This document shows, piece after piece, positions 27,682 through 37,716 of a stretch of DNA of 64,000 nt. Every line of letters begins with the position of its first letter. Within the stretch, counting starts at the first letter, position 1. Source of the stretch: Prauserella halophila (GTDB taxonomy: Bacteria > Actinomycetota > Actinomycetes > Mycobacteriales > Pseudonocardiaceae); contig NZ_JAMTCQ010000015.1 of assembly GCF_024171895.1 (NCBI RefSeq), positions 62,001-126,000 on the forward strand, given 5' to 3'. A model generated the notes under the pieces. It had not been told where the DNA came from. It saw only the letters and a list, made by a program, of their open reading frames with translations, and made no database searches. Position numbers and translations under genes: made by a program.

Positions 27682-28743
27682 TCACACGGGCAACCAGGGC
27701 GAACCCACCGCAAGTCTACGCAACTCGGGGCCGAGTCCCGGTAACAGCGCGTGTACCTCACGCGTGGCACGACGGCGGTGCTCGTCGGCACGCGCCGGGT
27801 CGGCATCGGCTGCGAGGAGCCGGCCGGGCCAGGACAGCGACGCGAACCCGTGGGCGTCGATCGCCGCCAGCGCCGACGTCACGAGCGCCGCGGGCCGCGC
27901 CGGTGCCGCGCCGTCGGCCCCGGCCGCCGGGACCGGACCGCCCGCCGCATCGACTCCGGCCGCCGAGGCCAGGCCGCCGGCCGCATCCCATCCGGGTTCC
28001 GCATCCCATCCGGGTGCCGGGTCCCATCCGGACGCCGGGTGCGATCCGCCCGGCACGCCGGGCCCGCGTGCCAACAGCGCCGCGGCGAGGACGAGTTCCG
28101 TCTTGGCCCGGTGCCGTACCGGTACCGCGTCGGGCACCGCGCCGACGAGCCGCAGGGCCTCCTCCGCCGATACGACGGCCGTGGCCGGATCACCGCCGGC
28201 GAGTGCGGCCTCGGCGCCCACCCAGCCCGCACGGATGCGGGAGCGCCTGCTGCCGCCACCCGACCCGAAGGCCGCGTCGAGACCGGCCGTTGCGTCTCCC
28301 ACGAGGCGGCGCGCCAGGGCGGGCCTGCCCAGTGCGAGGTGGTCGGCGGCCAGCCCGAGCAGGGCGTCGGCCCGGGCACCGGCGACGTCGATCCCGTCGA
28401 CATCGCCGCCATGGCCGCCATGGCCGTGCAGCCCCGCCACGGCGGCGAGCGCGGCGCCGTCGGCAGGCAGGGCTGCCGCGTGTCCGCCGAGTTGCCGCCG
28501 ATGGGAGGCGATCGTGCTCGCCGCGAGCGAGGTGATCACGACGTCGCGACTGTGCCGGAGCCGGTGCAACAACGTGGTCGCGGCGGCGTAGCGGCCGTGG
28601 GCACCGAGCACGACGGCGGCCAGCCAGCACTCCCGGTCGGTGCGGGCCCGCGCCGCGACACCGGCGATCCGGTGATCCGGCGTGACCGCGGGCTCACCCG
28701 GATCGCCGAACGCGAGCGTGCGGAGGCTGTTCTCGAGGGTCAC
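27682..28743 (-). CDS. Rv3415c-like helical-repeat protein (353 aa)
   Basis: Function unknown. Ala/Leu-rich helical pairs (LAAVVLGAHGRYAAATTLLHRL, ALLGLAADHLALGRPALARRLV, AEALRLVGAVPDAVPVRHRAKTELVLAAALLA-type) suggest TPR-like repeats. A low-complexity insert around residues 255-290 repeats P-GWDA and is the least conserved in appearance. GTG 28743 is preceded by AGGATG. A gene of this type lies between sigD and whiB3 in M. tuberculosis (Rv3415c), giving the name. Frames extending upstream to 29082 overlap the whiD gene and are rejected. Confidence 0.72.
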   Translation of the reverse strand: MTLENSLRTLAFGDPGEPAVTPDHRIAGVAARARTDRECWLAAVVLGAHGRYAAATTLLHRLRHSRDVVITSLAASTIASHRRQLGGHAAALPADGAALAAVAGLHGHGGHGGDVDGIDVAGARADALLGLAADHLALGRPALARRLVGDATAGLDAAFGSGGGSRRSRIRAGWVGAEAALAGGDPATAVVSAEEALRLVGAVPDAVPVRHRAKTELVLAAALLARGPGVPGGSHPASGWDPAPGWDAEPGWDAAGGLASAAGVDAAGGPVPAAGADGAAPARPAALVTSALAAIDAHGFASLSWPGRLLAADADPARADEHRRRATREVHALLPGLGPELRRLAVGSPWLPV

Positions 28744-28902
28744 GGACCCATCCTGCCGCCGGATGCCCGCCTTGCCCGAACACCGCGTCCCCGACACCGC
28801 GTACCCGGACACCGACGGGCCGGAACGCGACCCGCGACCTACACCGTGTCGGCTATTACACCTGCGGGGGATGCCTAAAGAATGAATCCTCGTGCCGATC
28901 AC

Positions 28903-28931
28903 TTGAACAACTTTTGCCACACTTCTACCGT
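28903..28931 (+). promoter_or_regulatory. sigma70-like promoter of whiD
   Basis: TTGAAC (28903-28908), 17-base spacer, TACCGT (28926-28931), about 75 bases before the whiD ATG. The 5' leader is therefore about 70 bases. Confidence 0.55.
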
Positions 28932-29005
28932 GCTCCTCGTTGCACCGAATGGAGTAGTCGTACTTGATCCGGTTACGTGGAGCCGGATTCGACGAGGGGA
29001 CACCG

Positions 29006-29305
29006 ATGGCGGATATCCGCAGGCTTCCCGGCCCGAATGCCGATATCTGGGATTGGCAGCTCGAGGGGTCGTGCCGGGGCATGGACAGCGGCTCGTTCTT
29101 TCACCCCGACGGAGAGAGAGGACCGGCGAGAGCACGACGGGAGGCCAGAGCAAAGGCGGTGTGCCGAGCGTGTCCGGTGCTGGAGCTGTGCCGGGAACAC
29201 GCTCTCGCGGTCCACGAGCCCTACGGCGTGTGGGGCGGCCTGTCGGAAAGCGAGCGCGACCACATCATCCGCAACGAACACCGCTCACTGACCGTCGTAA
29301 TGTGA
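29006..29305 (+). CDS. whiD: WhiB-family iron-sulfur regulator, WhiD/WhiB3 type (99 aa)
   Basis: Small Fe-S protein that binds the primary sigma factor and directs transcription. Four cluster ligands Cys23, Cys53, Cys56 and Cys62 in the C-x29-C-x2-C-x5-C pattern, followed by the EPYGVWGGLSESER turn. ATG 29006 follows GAGGGGA. Position beside the Rv3415c-like gene, bldM and sigD matches both mycobacterial whiB3 and streptomycete whiD, which are orthologues. In mycobacteria WhiB3 links redox state to lipid synthesis; in streptomycetes WhiD is needed for spore maturation. Confidence 0.93.
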   Translation: MADIRRLPGPNADIWDWQLEGSCRGMDSGSFFHPDGERGPARARREARAKAVCRACPVLELCREHALAVHEPYGVWGGLSESERDHIIRNEHRSLTVVM

Positions 29306-29328
29306 ATCTCTTTCCCGAGGGGGATAAA

Positions 29329-29362
29329 GAATGGGGTGCCCGGCCGGGCACCCCATTCTTTT
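29329..29362 (+). terminator. intrinsic terminator of whiD
   Basis: GAATGGGGTGCCCGG (29329-29343) and CCGGGCACCCCATTC (29344-29358) are perfectly complementary and followed by TTTT, the best canonical terminator in the window. Confidence 0.88.
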
Positions 29363-29419
29363 GACCGAACCGTCTTTCCAGAAAACTTTTTCGCAGAACT
29401 ATCTTTCCTGCGAGCGATC

Positions 29420-30016
29420 TCACCGATCGGGCCAGGCGTTCATCGCGAGGTCGACGATCGACCGCAACTCGCCCGCCGAACGGCCGTCCCGCGCCAGATT
29501 CGACAGCCCGTTCCGGACGGTCTCGCAGAAGCCCACGAGGGCATCGAGGTCGGCATCGGCAGGAAGCTCACCCTCCGCGACCGCCCGCTGGAGCCGCGCG
29601 GCGATCCGCTCCCGGGTCACACGCCGTTGCCCCGCGAGGAACTCCCGCACGGCGTCGTTGCCGGGGGCGCAGTTCGTCGCCGCGTCCACGACCATGCACC
29701 CACGGGGCAGCGCCGGGTCGGTGTAGAGCCCGGCGTTCGCCAGGAGCATCGCCTGGACGGCGCGCCGCACGACCGGCTCCCGATCGAGCTCGTCGACCGC
29801 CTGCCAGCCGTAGTGCCGCACGTAGTGCTCCACGGCCTCCCGGAACAGCGCCTCCTTGTCGCCGAACGCGGCATACAGGCTGGGTGATCCGATCCCCATC
29901 GCCGCGGTCAGGCCGGACACCGACGTGGCCTCGTAGCCGTACTCCCAGAACATGCGCATCGCGGCATCGAGCGCCGCCTCCCGGTCGAACGCCCTCGGGC
30001 GACCTCGGGGTGACAT
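29420..30016 (-). CDS. TetR/AcrR-family transcriptional repressor (198 aa)
   Basis: N-terminal helix-turn-helix (RPRAFDREAALDAAMRMFWEYGYEATSVSGLTAAMGIGSPSLYAAFGDKEALFREAV) and an all-helical ligand-binding C-terminal domain (YTDPALPRGCMVVDAATNCAPG is typical of the YxiF-like/TetR_C subgroup). Divergent from an SDR gene; the 96-base gap holds a palindrome that is probably its operator. Start ATG 30016. The inducer cannot be predicted. Confidence 0.9.
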   Translation of the reverse strand: MSPRGRPRAFDREAALDAAMRMFWEYGYEATSVSGLTAAMGIGSPSLYAAFGDKEALFREAVEHYVRHYGWQAVDELDREPVVRRAVQAMLLANAGLYTDPALPRGCMVVDAATNCAPGNDAVREFLAGQRRVTRERIAARLQRAVAEGELPADADLDALVGFCETVRNGLSNLARDGRSAGELRSIVDLAMNAWPDR

Positions 30017-30050
30017 AGGCCTCTTTCTGTAGTGGTCGGCACAAAAAAGC

Positions 30051-30094
30051 TTGACCAGTCTACCCTACGCGTCCTATTTATATATCGATCGATA
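30051..30094 (+). promoter_or_regulatory. SDR promoter with palindromic operator
   Basis: TTGACC (30051-30056), 18 bases, TATTTA (30075-30080). The perfect palindrome TATCGATCGATA (30083-30094) would cover the transcription start. It is the natural site for the divergent TetR protein. Confidence 0.6.
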
Positions 30095-30112
30095 CAAAAA
30101 AGGGGTACATGC

Positions 30113-30850
30113 ATGACACTGACAGGCAAGGTCGCACTCGTCAGCGGCGGCAGCAGGGGAATCGGCGCAGCGATCGCCACCAGGCTCGCCGCCGACGGTG
30201 CCGACGTGGCGTTCACCTACACCTCGGCGGAGCAGCAGGCCGGCGAGGTCACGGCGCGGATCGAATCGCAGGGCAGGAAGGCGCTGGCGATACGCGCCGA
30301 CAGCACCGACCCCGACGCGGTGGCGGATTCGGTCCACCGCACGGCCGAGACGCTCGGCGGCGTGGACATCCTCGTCAACAACGCGGGCGTCTTCCCGACC
30401 GCGACGATCGACGAGCTCACCGTGGCGGAGATCGACCGGACGCTGGCGATCCACGTCCGCGCCGTGCTGGTGGCCACCCAGGCCGCGAGCCGGTACCTGC
30501 GCGACGGCGGCCGGGTGATCAACATCGGCAGTAACCTCGCCGGGCGCGTTCCCGGACCGGGGCTCAGCCTGTATTCGGCGAGCAAATCGGCCCTCGACGG
30601 GCTCACGCGCGGCCTCGCACGCGACCTCGGCCCGCGCGGCATCTCGGCCGTCGTGGTGCACCCGGGGTCGACCGACACCGACATGAACCCGGCCGACGGC
30701 CCGAACGCCGCGGCACAGAAGGCGGGGCGGGCGCTGGCCGAGTACGCGGCGCCGGAGGACGTCGCCGCCACCGTGGCCCACGTGGCCGGTGAGGGCGGCC
30801 GGTTCCTCACGGGCAGCGGCATCACGGTCGACGGCGGCGCCAACACCTGA
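30113..30850 (+). CDS. short-chain dehydrogenase/reductase (245 aa)
   Basis: Classical SDR: GGSRGIGAAIA cofactor loop, NNAGVF, active-site Ser in INIGSNLAG and YSASKSALDGLTRGLA (Tyr-x3-Lys), C-terminal GSGITVDGGANT. An Arg-less loop with ADST suggests NADP use is uncertain. The regulated pairing with a TetR repressor is common for stress or xenobiotic-responsive SDRs of the FabG-like group. ATG 30113 follows AAGGGG; an ATG two codons upstream is out of frame. Low expression is expected until the repressor is released. Confidence 0.9.
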   Translation: MTLTGKVALVSGGSRGIGAAIATRLAADGADVAFTYTSAEQQAGEVTARIESQGRKALAIRADSTDPDAVADSVHRTAETLGGVDILVNNAGVFPTATIDELTVAEIDRTLAIHVRAVLVATQAASRYLRDGGRVINIGSNLAGRVPGPGLSLYSASKSALDGLTRGLARDLGPRGISAVVVHPGSTDTDMNPADGPNAAAQKAGRALAEYAAPEDVAATVAHVAGEGGRFLTGSGITVDGGANT

Positions 30851-30908
30851 GCCGAGGCAGGACGGGCCCGCACCGCCGCCGCCCCGCACCGTCGCCGCCC
30901 CGAACGAC

Positions 30909-30934
30909 GCCGCTCGGGGCGGCACCCGAGCGGC
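30909..30934 (+). terminator. terminator of SDR gene
   Basis: GCCGCTCGGG (30909-30918) and CCCGAGCGGC (30925-30934) with a 6-base loop, 58 bases past the stop. Confidence 0.65.
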
Positions 30935-30999
30935 GCACCTCGGGACGCGCCCGAAGGATCCGCCCCGCACGACGCGCCTACCCGACGGGGCATACACGA

Positions 31000-31040
31000 A
31001 AGGCGGGGCGGCACCCCGATTCGGAGTGCCGCCCCGCCTT
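31000..31040. terminator. bidirectional terminator between SDR and groEL1
   Basis: AAGGCGGGGCGGCAC (31000-31014) and GTGCCGCCCCGCCTT (31026-31040) form a 15-bp stem with an 11-base loop, 21 bases past the groEL1 stop. Confidence 0.85.
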
Positions 31041-31061
31041 CGTCGTAGCTACGAGCAGCCG

Positions 31062-32720
<1,659 letters not shown>

Positions 32721-32756
32721 TCAGCGGGGCCCGGGGCGTCAACGCATAGCGGGTCG

Positions 32757-33050
32757 TCAGTTGACGACGGCCAGCACGTCGCGGGCGGACAGGATCAAGT
32801 ACTCCTCGCCGTTGTACGTGACTTCGGTGCCGCCGTACTTGGAGTAGATGACGACGTCGCCCTCGTTCACGTCCACCGGGACGCGGTTGCCCTTCTCGTC
32901 GACACGGCCCGGGCCGACGGCCAGAACCTTGCCCTCCTGGGGCTTTTCCTTGGCGGTGTCCGGGATGACGAGGCCGGAAGCCGTCGTCTCCTCGGCCTCG
33001 CTCCTCTGGACAACCATCTTGTCCTCGAGCGGTTTGATGTTCACGCTCAC
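32757..33050 (-). CDS. groES: co-chaperonin GroES (97 aa)
   Basis: Heptameric lid for Gro[14 protein letters not shown], mobile-loop region [52 protein letters not shown] 33050 is chosen because GGAGGT lies seven bases upstream and the length becomes the usual 97; the upstream GTG at 33065 overlaps that ribosome site. First gene of the groESL1 operon. Confidence 0.95.
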   Translation of the reverse strand: MSVNIKPLEDKMVVQRSEAEETTASGLVIPDTAKEKPQEGKVLAVGPGRVDEKGNRVPVDVNEGDVVIYSKYGGTEVTYNGEEYLILSARDVLAVVN

Positions 33051-33155
33051 CGGGGTGACCTCCACGGTCTAAGAAAGCGTTGGCAGGTACCTATTGGGTA
33101 CGGCGCCTACCACCCCGCCGTCGCGGGTGCCGGGGCGTGTCTGGTGCCGTTTCAA

Positions 33156-33182
33156 TTAGCACTCTAGCCACCGGAGTGCTAG
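33156..33182 (-). promoter_or_regulatory. CIRCE element (HrcA operator) of groESL1
   Basis: TTAGCACTC (33156-33164), 9 bases, GAGTGCTAG (33174-33182). It matches the CIRCE consensus with one base changed in the last arm. On the minus strand a TAGAGT -10 candidate overlaps it, so HrcA would block the promoter. Confidence 0.92.
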
Positions 33183-33235
33183 CCGCGCAAGTTGGGGTAC
33201 CCCTCGGGTAGCACGATCGCGCCACGTCGCAGGGA

Positions 33236-34513
33236 GTGCCGACACCGACCCGACGCCGATCGGCACGCTCCGTTCAGGAACCTCGGCGCCGTCCGCCGCG
33301 TTGGGCGAGCATGCGGCGGGAACGAGCGTGGCGACTGGCCGAGCGATACGGCACCCGTTTCGTCGAACGAGACGACGAAACGCGGGTCGCGTACCTCCGC
33401 CCTGCCCCCACGGCCGGTCGGACGTCGGCGCCCGTCGTGTTCCTACCGGGCGGCCCCGGCATCGGCTCCGTGTTCCTGTACCGGGCGCTGCGGAGCCAGG
33501 CCGCCGCACGCGGCCTGGACGTATTGATGATGGAGCACCGCGGGGTCGGGTTCTCACGCCTACGGGCCGATGGGACCGAGCAGGCGTCCGCCGACGTGAC
33601 CGTCGAGGCGGCGGCCGACGACCTGGCCGCGATCCTGGACACGGAAGGCGTCGAGCGGGCGGTCGTGTACGGCACGTCGTACGGTTCGTACCTCGCGCAG
33701 CTGTTCGGCGTGCGGCATCCCGGCAGGGTGGCGGGCATGGTGCTCGACTCCCCACTGCTGTCGGCCGGCGACCGCCACACCGTCCGCGCCCACCGGCGGG
33801 AGCTGCTGCTCCACGGCACGGAACGACTGCCCACGCTGGTCCGCGAGGCCGTGGCCGCCGCCGACGACCTCGGCAGCGGCCACGACGTGGAGACCGTCGG
33901 CCAGGTGGCGCAGGTCGTGTACGAATTCGCGGGGCCGGAGACACTGGAACGGCTGCTGACGACCCGGCAACGGGGCCGCGGCGGCCGGACGTGGCGGTGG
34001 CTGGCAAGTCTGGGCGCATCCGAGCGAGACGGCGAGGCGAGCCCGTTCGTCGCGGAGTTCGACCTGGTCGCAGGTATCACTCACGGCGTACTCGGGTTCG
34101 GCGCGGACGCCGACGGACTGCCGCTCGACCCGCAGCAGGCGTTCGCCGCGACCGCCGCGCACCCCGACGCGCCCGCGTTCACCGGCGACACCGTCGATCT
34201 GCCCGCGGCGCTGCCGGGCTTCACGTGGCCGACGGCGGTGGTCTCCGGCGCACGGGACCTGCGCACGCCGCGGCGGATCGCCGAGCGTGCCGTCTCACTA
34301 CTGCCGGACGCCGCGTTGTTGCGCCTGCCCGAGACGGGACACAGCGCGATGGACACCCACCGGCTCGCCGCACTGCACGTCGCCCACCACGTCGAGCGCG
34401 GCGACCTTCGCGGGCTCGCGCAGCGCGCCGACCGCATCGCGACACTGCCCCGGCGCGGTATGCTGGGCACCCTCGGCCCGCTGATCCGCACCGCCGTTCG
34501 GCTGACCACCTGA
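33236..34513 (+). CDS. alpha/beta hydrolase, prolyl-aminopeptidase (S33)-like (up to 425 aa)
   Basis: Alpha/beta hydrolase. The oxyanion loop is VVFLPGGPGIGSVFLYRAL, nucleophile elbow GTSYGSYLAQL, acid in VVSGARDLRTP and His in LPETGHSAMD, the S33 arrangement. No signal peptide is evident, so it is probably cytoplasmic. The start is uncertain: GTG 33236 gives an Arg-rich 25-residue extension without a ribosome site, while ATG 33311 (MRRERAWRLAERYG) begins at the first family-like residues. Divergent from groES and not obviously connected to it. Confidence 0.8.
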   Translation: MPTPTRRRSARSVQEPRRRPPRWASMRRERAWRLAERYGTRFVERDDETRVAYLRPAPTAGRTSAPVVFLPGGPGIGSVFLYRALRSQAAARGLDVLMMEHRGVGFSRLRADGTEQASADVTVEAAADDLAAILDTEGVERAVVYGTSYGSYLAQLFGVRHPGRVAGMVLDSPLLSAGDRHTVRAHRRELLLHGTERLPTLVREAVAAADDLGSGHDVETVGQVAQVVYEFAGPETLERLLTTRQRGRGGRTWRWLASLGASERDGEASPFVAEFDLVAGITHGVLGFGADADGLPLDPQQAFAATAAHPDAPAFTGDTVDLPAALPGFTWPTAVVSGARDLRTPRRIAERAVSLLPDAALLRLPETGHSAMDTHRLAALHVAHHVERGDLRGLAQRADRIATLPRRGMLGTLGPLIRTAVRLTT

Positions 34514-34821
34514 CCATCTGACCGCCGACAGTGCGTATGCCCCGCGCCGGGGTCAGTGCCCCGAGGTCACGGTGGTTCCACCGGGTGCGCCACATCCTCC
34601 CCTCACGACAGGTCCTCCCCTCACGACAGATCCTCCCCTCACGGCAGAGCGACTACACCGTTCGCGCGCGAACGCAACCAGGTGCCATCGGGCGCATCAC
34701 CGCGGCGGCGGTCGCGGATGTCATGCGGACGGACGACCAGCCTTCCGGAGGAAAGTTCGTTCCACGATGGACGAGTTGTCGGTACGTTCCTCACGTCACA
34801 TCGCTTGCGAGGAGTGAACGC
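34514..34821. other. 308-base leader region of the amidase gene
   Basis: Contains the 18-bp repeats (34595-34648) and a short frame ATG 34767 to TGA 34817 (16 residues) with GGAGGA upstream. That frame runs over the ribosome site of the amidase and could influence its translation. No known riboswitch pattern was recognised. Confidence 0.4.
34595..34648. repeat. 18-bp tandem repeat, 3 units
   Basis: TCCTCCCCTCACGACAGG and variants at 34595, 34613 and 34631, upstream of the amidase gene. Confidence 0.85.
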
Positions 34822-36840
34822 ATGGACACCTTCCCTCGACGTACCGCACTGCGCGCCGCCGCCGGAACCGCCGCCGCGACCGCGGGGCTCTCGGCCACGA
34901 GCGGCTCCGCCTCCGCCGCGAGCACCGCGGGAAGGAGCGCCCGGCAGCGTGCGTTCACCGCGGCCGCCGCCGAATTCGGCGTGCCGGAACGGGTACTGCT
35001 CGCCGTGTCGTACCTCGAATCCCGCTGGGACGACCACGGCGGCCGGCCGAGCAGCGGCGCCGGATACGGCCCGATGCACCTCACCGACCTGCGCACCGCG
35101 GCCGCCGGTGGCAGTCACCACGACAGCCACGGCAGCGCTGTCGGCACCGACACCCCCGCCGGCCCCGCCGACACCACCCCCACAGCCGCAGACGTCGGCG
35201 CGAACACCGCCGTCGAGGACCCGCGCGGCGACACCGCCCGGCGCCCGCTCCGGCCCACCTCCCCCGCCGAGGGACAGCCGACCGCACGGTTGCAGAGCAT
35301 CGACCTCGCCGCCGAACTCACCGGTGTCGACAACGAGACACTGCGCACCGACCCCGCCGAGAACATCCGCGGCGGCGCCGCGCTCCTCGCGCACTACCAC
35401 CGCACGTCCGGGGTCGGCGGCTCCGAGCCCGGCGACTTCTACGGCGCGGTCGCCCGTTACAGCGGCGCCGACGACGAGGCCACGGCCGGGTTCTTCGCCG
35501 ACGAGGTGTACACCGTGCTGGCCGAGGGCGCCGAGCGCGCGACGGTCGACGGCGACACGGTGCGACTGGCCGCGTCCCCCGCGCACCCCGACCGCACCCA
35601 GTTGCGTTCGCTCGGCCTGCGCACCGCGCGCGCCGCACCGCCCGAAGGTCCCGGCGGCCTGCCCGTCGAGTGGATCCCGGCACCGTACGAACAGCTCTCC
35701 GACGACCCGGGCCACTACGGCAACCACGACCAGGCGAACCGGCCCGACAGCCAGCGCATCACGCACCTCGTCATCCACGACACCGAGTGCTCCTACGACG
35801 TCGCCCTCGGTCTGGTGCAGGATCCGGAGTACGTGTCGTGGCACTACACGATCCGCTCCTCCGACGGGCACGTCGCCCAGCACGTGCGCGCCGAGGACGT
35901 CGGGTGGCAGGCAGGCAACTGGTACGTCAACGCCACGTCGATCGGCATCGAGCACGAGGGCTTCGCCGCCGACCCCACCTGGTACACGGAGGCGATGTAT
36001 CGCGCATCGGCGAAGCTGGTGCGGCACCTGGCACGCCGGTTCCGCATTCCGCTGGACCGGCACCACATCATCGGGCACGACAACGTGCCGGGCACTACCC
36101 CGGAGCACGTCGCGGGCATGCACTGGGACCCGGGTCCGTACTGGGACTGGGCGCACTACTTCGAGCTGCTCGGCGCCGCGCTGCCGACGTGGCGCGCCGA
36201 CACGGGGCTCGTGGTGATCCTGCCGGACTTCGACACGAACCACGTGCCGTTCCACGGCTGCGACGCCGACGATCCGTCCGCCGCGTGCCCCGTCACCGGC
36301 TCGTCGATGGTCATGCTGCGCATCGAACCCCGCGACGACGCGCCGCTGCTGAACGACCCGGCACTGAACCCCGGCGGCGCACCGCAGTCGAGGCACCTGT
36401 CCGACTGGGGCAGTCGCGTCGTGACCGGCCAGGTGTACGCGGTCGCCGGGTCGGACGGCGACTGGACGGCGATCTGGTTCAACGGTACGAAGGCGTGGCT
36501 GAAGAACCCGGCGTCGGCGCCCGTCGCACGGCCGACGCTCGGCGTGGTGGCCGCCCCGAAGGCCGGTTCGGAGCGGATCCCCGTGTACGGGCGGGCCTAT
36601 CCGGAGGCGAGCGCCTACCCCGAGGGCGTGCCGCCGCAGGAGCTCACGCCGCTGCAGTACTCGATCCCCGAGGGGCAGCGCTACGCCGTCGGCCTGGTCG
36701 TGGATGCGGAGTACTACCACGCGAAGACCTACGACGCGTCCCGGCACGTCGTCGTCCGCGGGGAGAAGTACGCCCAGGTGCAGCTCGGCCACCGCGTCGC
36801 CTACGTCCGGCTCGCCGACGTCGACACCTGGCACGTGTAG
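34822..36840 (+). CDS. Tat-exported N-acetylmuramoyl-L-alanine amidase (672 aa)
   Basis: Peptidoglycan hydrolase exported by the Tat route: twin-Arg signal PRRTALRAAAGTAAATAG, cleavage probably after ASA near residue 32. A lysozyme-like helical region (residues 45-230, VLLAVSYLESRWDDHGG ... NIRGGAALLAHYH) is split by a low-complexity insert. An Amidase_2 domain (about 310-450) has Zn ligands His in LVIHDTEC, His in IIGHDNVPG and Asp/His in HWDPGPYWDW. Two SH3-like C-terminal segments (about 460-672, containing SSMVMLRIEPRDDAPLL) complete it. ATG 34822 follows GAGGAG. It should cut the amide bond between MurNAc and the stem peptide. Confidence 0.88.
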   Translation: MDTFPRRTALRAAAGTAAATAGLSATSGSASAASTAGRSARQRAFTAAAAEFGVPERVLLAVSYLESRWDDHGGRPSSGAGYGPMHLTDLRTAAAGGSHHDSHGSAVGTDTPAGPADTTPTAADVGANTAVEDPRGDTARRPLRPTSPAEGQPTARLQSIDLAAELTGVDNETLRTDPAENIRGGAALLAHYHRTSGVGGSEPGDFYGAVARYSGADDEATAGFFADEVYTVLAEGAERATVDGDTVRLAASPAHPDRTQLRSLGLRTARAAPPEGPGGLPVEWIPAPYEQLSDDPGHYGNHDQANRPDSQRITHLVIHDTECSYDVALGLVQDPEYVSWHYTIRSSDGHVAQHVRAEDVGWQAGNWYVNATSIGIEHEGFAADPTWYTEAMYRASAKLVRHLARRFRIPLDRHHIIGHDNVPGTTPEHVAGMHWDPGPYWDWAHYFELLGAALPTWRADTGLVVILPDFDTNHVPFHGCDADDPSAACPVTGSSMVMLRIEPRDDAPLLNDPALNPGGAPQSRHLSDWGSRVVTGQVYAVAGSDGDWTAIWFNGTKAWLKNPASAPVARPTLGVVAAPKAGSERIPVYGRAYPEASAYPEGVPPQELTPLQYSIPEGQRYAVGLVVDAEYYHAKTYDASRHVVVRGEKYAQVQLGHRVAYVRLADVDTWHV

Positions 36841-36855
36841 GAGCCCGCACACCCG

Positions 36856-36894
36856 GGGGCACCTTGGTTTCGTTCAATGCAACCAAGGTGCCCC
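36856..36894 (+). terminator. terminator of amidase gene
   Basis: GGGGCACCTTGGTT (36856-36869) pairs perfectly with AACCAAGGTGCCCC (36881-36894), 11-base loop, 15 bases past the stop. It shares the GGCACCTT/AAGGTGCC core with the smaller dispersed hairpins. Confidence 0.8.
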
Positions 36895-37068
36895 GGGGGG
36901 CTCTCGGCACCGCGTGTCCTGCGTTCAGCAGGATTCCCGGACGATGCCCGCAGAGCGAGACCGTGTTAACGCGCACGCCGAGTTCGGCAGTCGGAGACTC
37001 CGCACCAAGCTCGTGACCGGAAGTGGCACGGGCGCCGAAGGTGCCAGCGGTGTGCGTGGCGCCGGGTG

Positions 37069-37713
37069 TCAGTCCAGACCGGCGCGGTCCAGGACGTCGT
37101 TGAGGAAGTCGACCCAGGGTTCCATGTCGTCGGGATACAGCGGGCCGTTCCGCCAGGTGACGATGTCGGCGCCGTGGAGCAGGAGATTCGCGTCGTCCTT
37201 GCGGCGGCATAACAGCGACCGCACGTCGCCGTTCAGCAGTGTCGCCGCGAGTTCCTTGTCCGCGGTCTTCACGCCATAACGGCGGTCGAAATAGTCGTCA
37301 CCGGTGCTCTGCCCCAGACCGGCGCGCTGCGCGAGGCGGCCGAGCGTTCCGCGCGGGCCGACTTCCAGCGTCGACACCTCGCTGGCCAGGCCCACGACGA
37401 CGACCTGCAAGTGCTGCCGTTTGGACCGGCCTTCGGTGTACTCGAAATCCGCGCTGTACTGGAAGACGACCAGTGGGCGGCCGCGATGCGAGCCGTGGAA
37501 GACGTAGTCCGCCCGCGGGCGTTTCCCGTCGTCGAACGGCGAGTACTTGCGGTAGCGCGAATTGTAGTCGGTGCTGTACTTCTCGTAACGCCAGCCCAGC
37601 CCTGACGCCAACTGCGCGTAGTCGCTGTGGGTCTTCTGCTTTTCCTTCCATGTGATGTAGAAGTAGATCCCGACGACGACGGCTGCGCCGACGTACCAGA
37701 GCCAGTGCGGCAT
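37069..37713 (-). CDS. membrane-anchored protein of cassette 1 (214 aa)
   Basis: Function not recognised. One N-terminal helix (5-20, WYVGAAVVVGIYFYITW) followed by a cytoplasmic domain rich in Tyr and charged residues (YEKYSTDYNSRYRKYSPFDDG, VVFQYSADFEYTEG). It begins three bases after the stop of the DUF3558 lipoprotein and is therefore the last gene of the cassette-1 operon. Composition is less GC-rich than flanking housekeeping genes. Confidence 0.65.
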   Translation of the reverse strand: MPHWLWYVGAAVVVGIYFYITWKEKQKTHSDYAQLASGLGWRYEKYSTDYNSRYRKYSPFDDGKRPRADYVFHGSHRGRPLVVFQYSADFEYTEGRSKRQHLQVVVVGLASEVSTLEVGPRGTLGRLAQRAGLGQSTGDDYFDRRYGVKTADKELAATLLNGDVRSLLCRRKDDANLLLHGADIVTWRNGPLYPDDMEPWVDFLNDVLDRAGLD

Positions 37714-37716
37714 GCT

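Noticed and set aside
28964-29005. extended WhiD N-terminus from upstream start
   Set aside because: ATG 29006 has GAGGGGA at proper spacing and gives the usual WhiB length.
33066-33235. second small gene upstream of groES
   Set aside because: The gap holds the promoter and CIRCE only; frames have no ribosome site.
34649-34821. c-di-AMP (ydaO) riboswitch before the cell-wall amidase
   Set aside because: Such riboswitches control actinobacterial cell-wall hydrolases, but I could not find the conserved ydaO core in this stretch.
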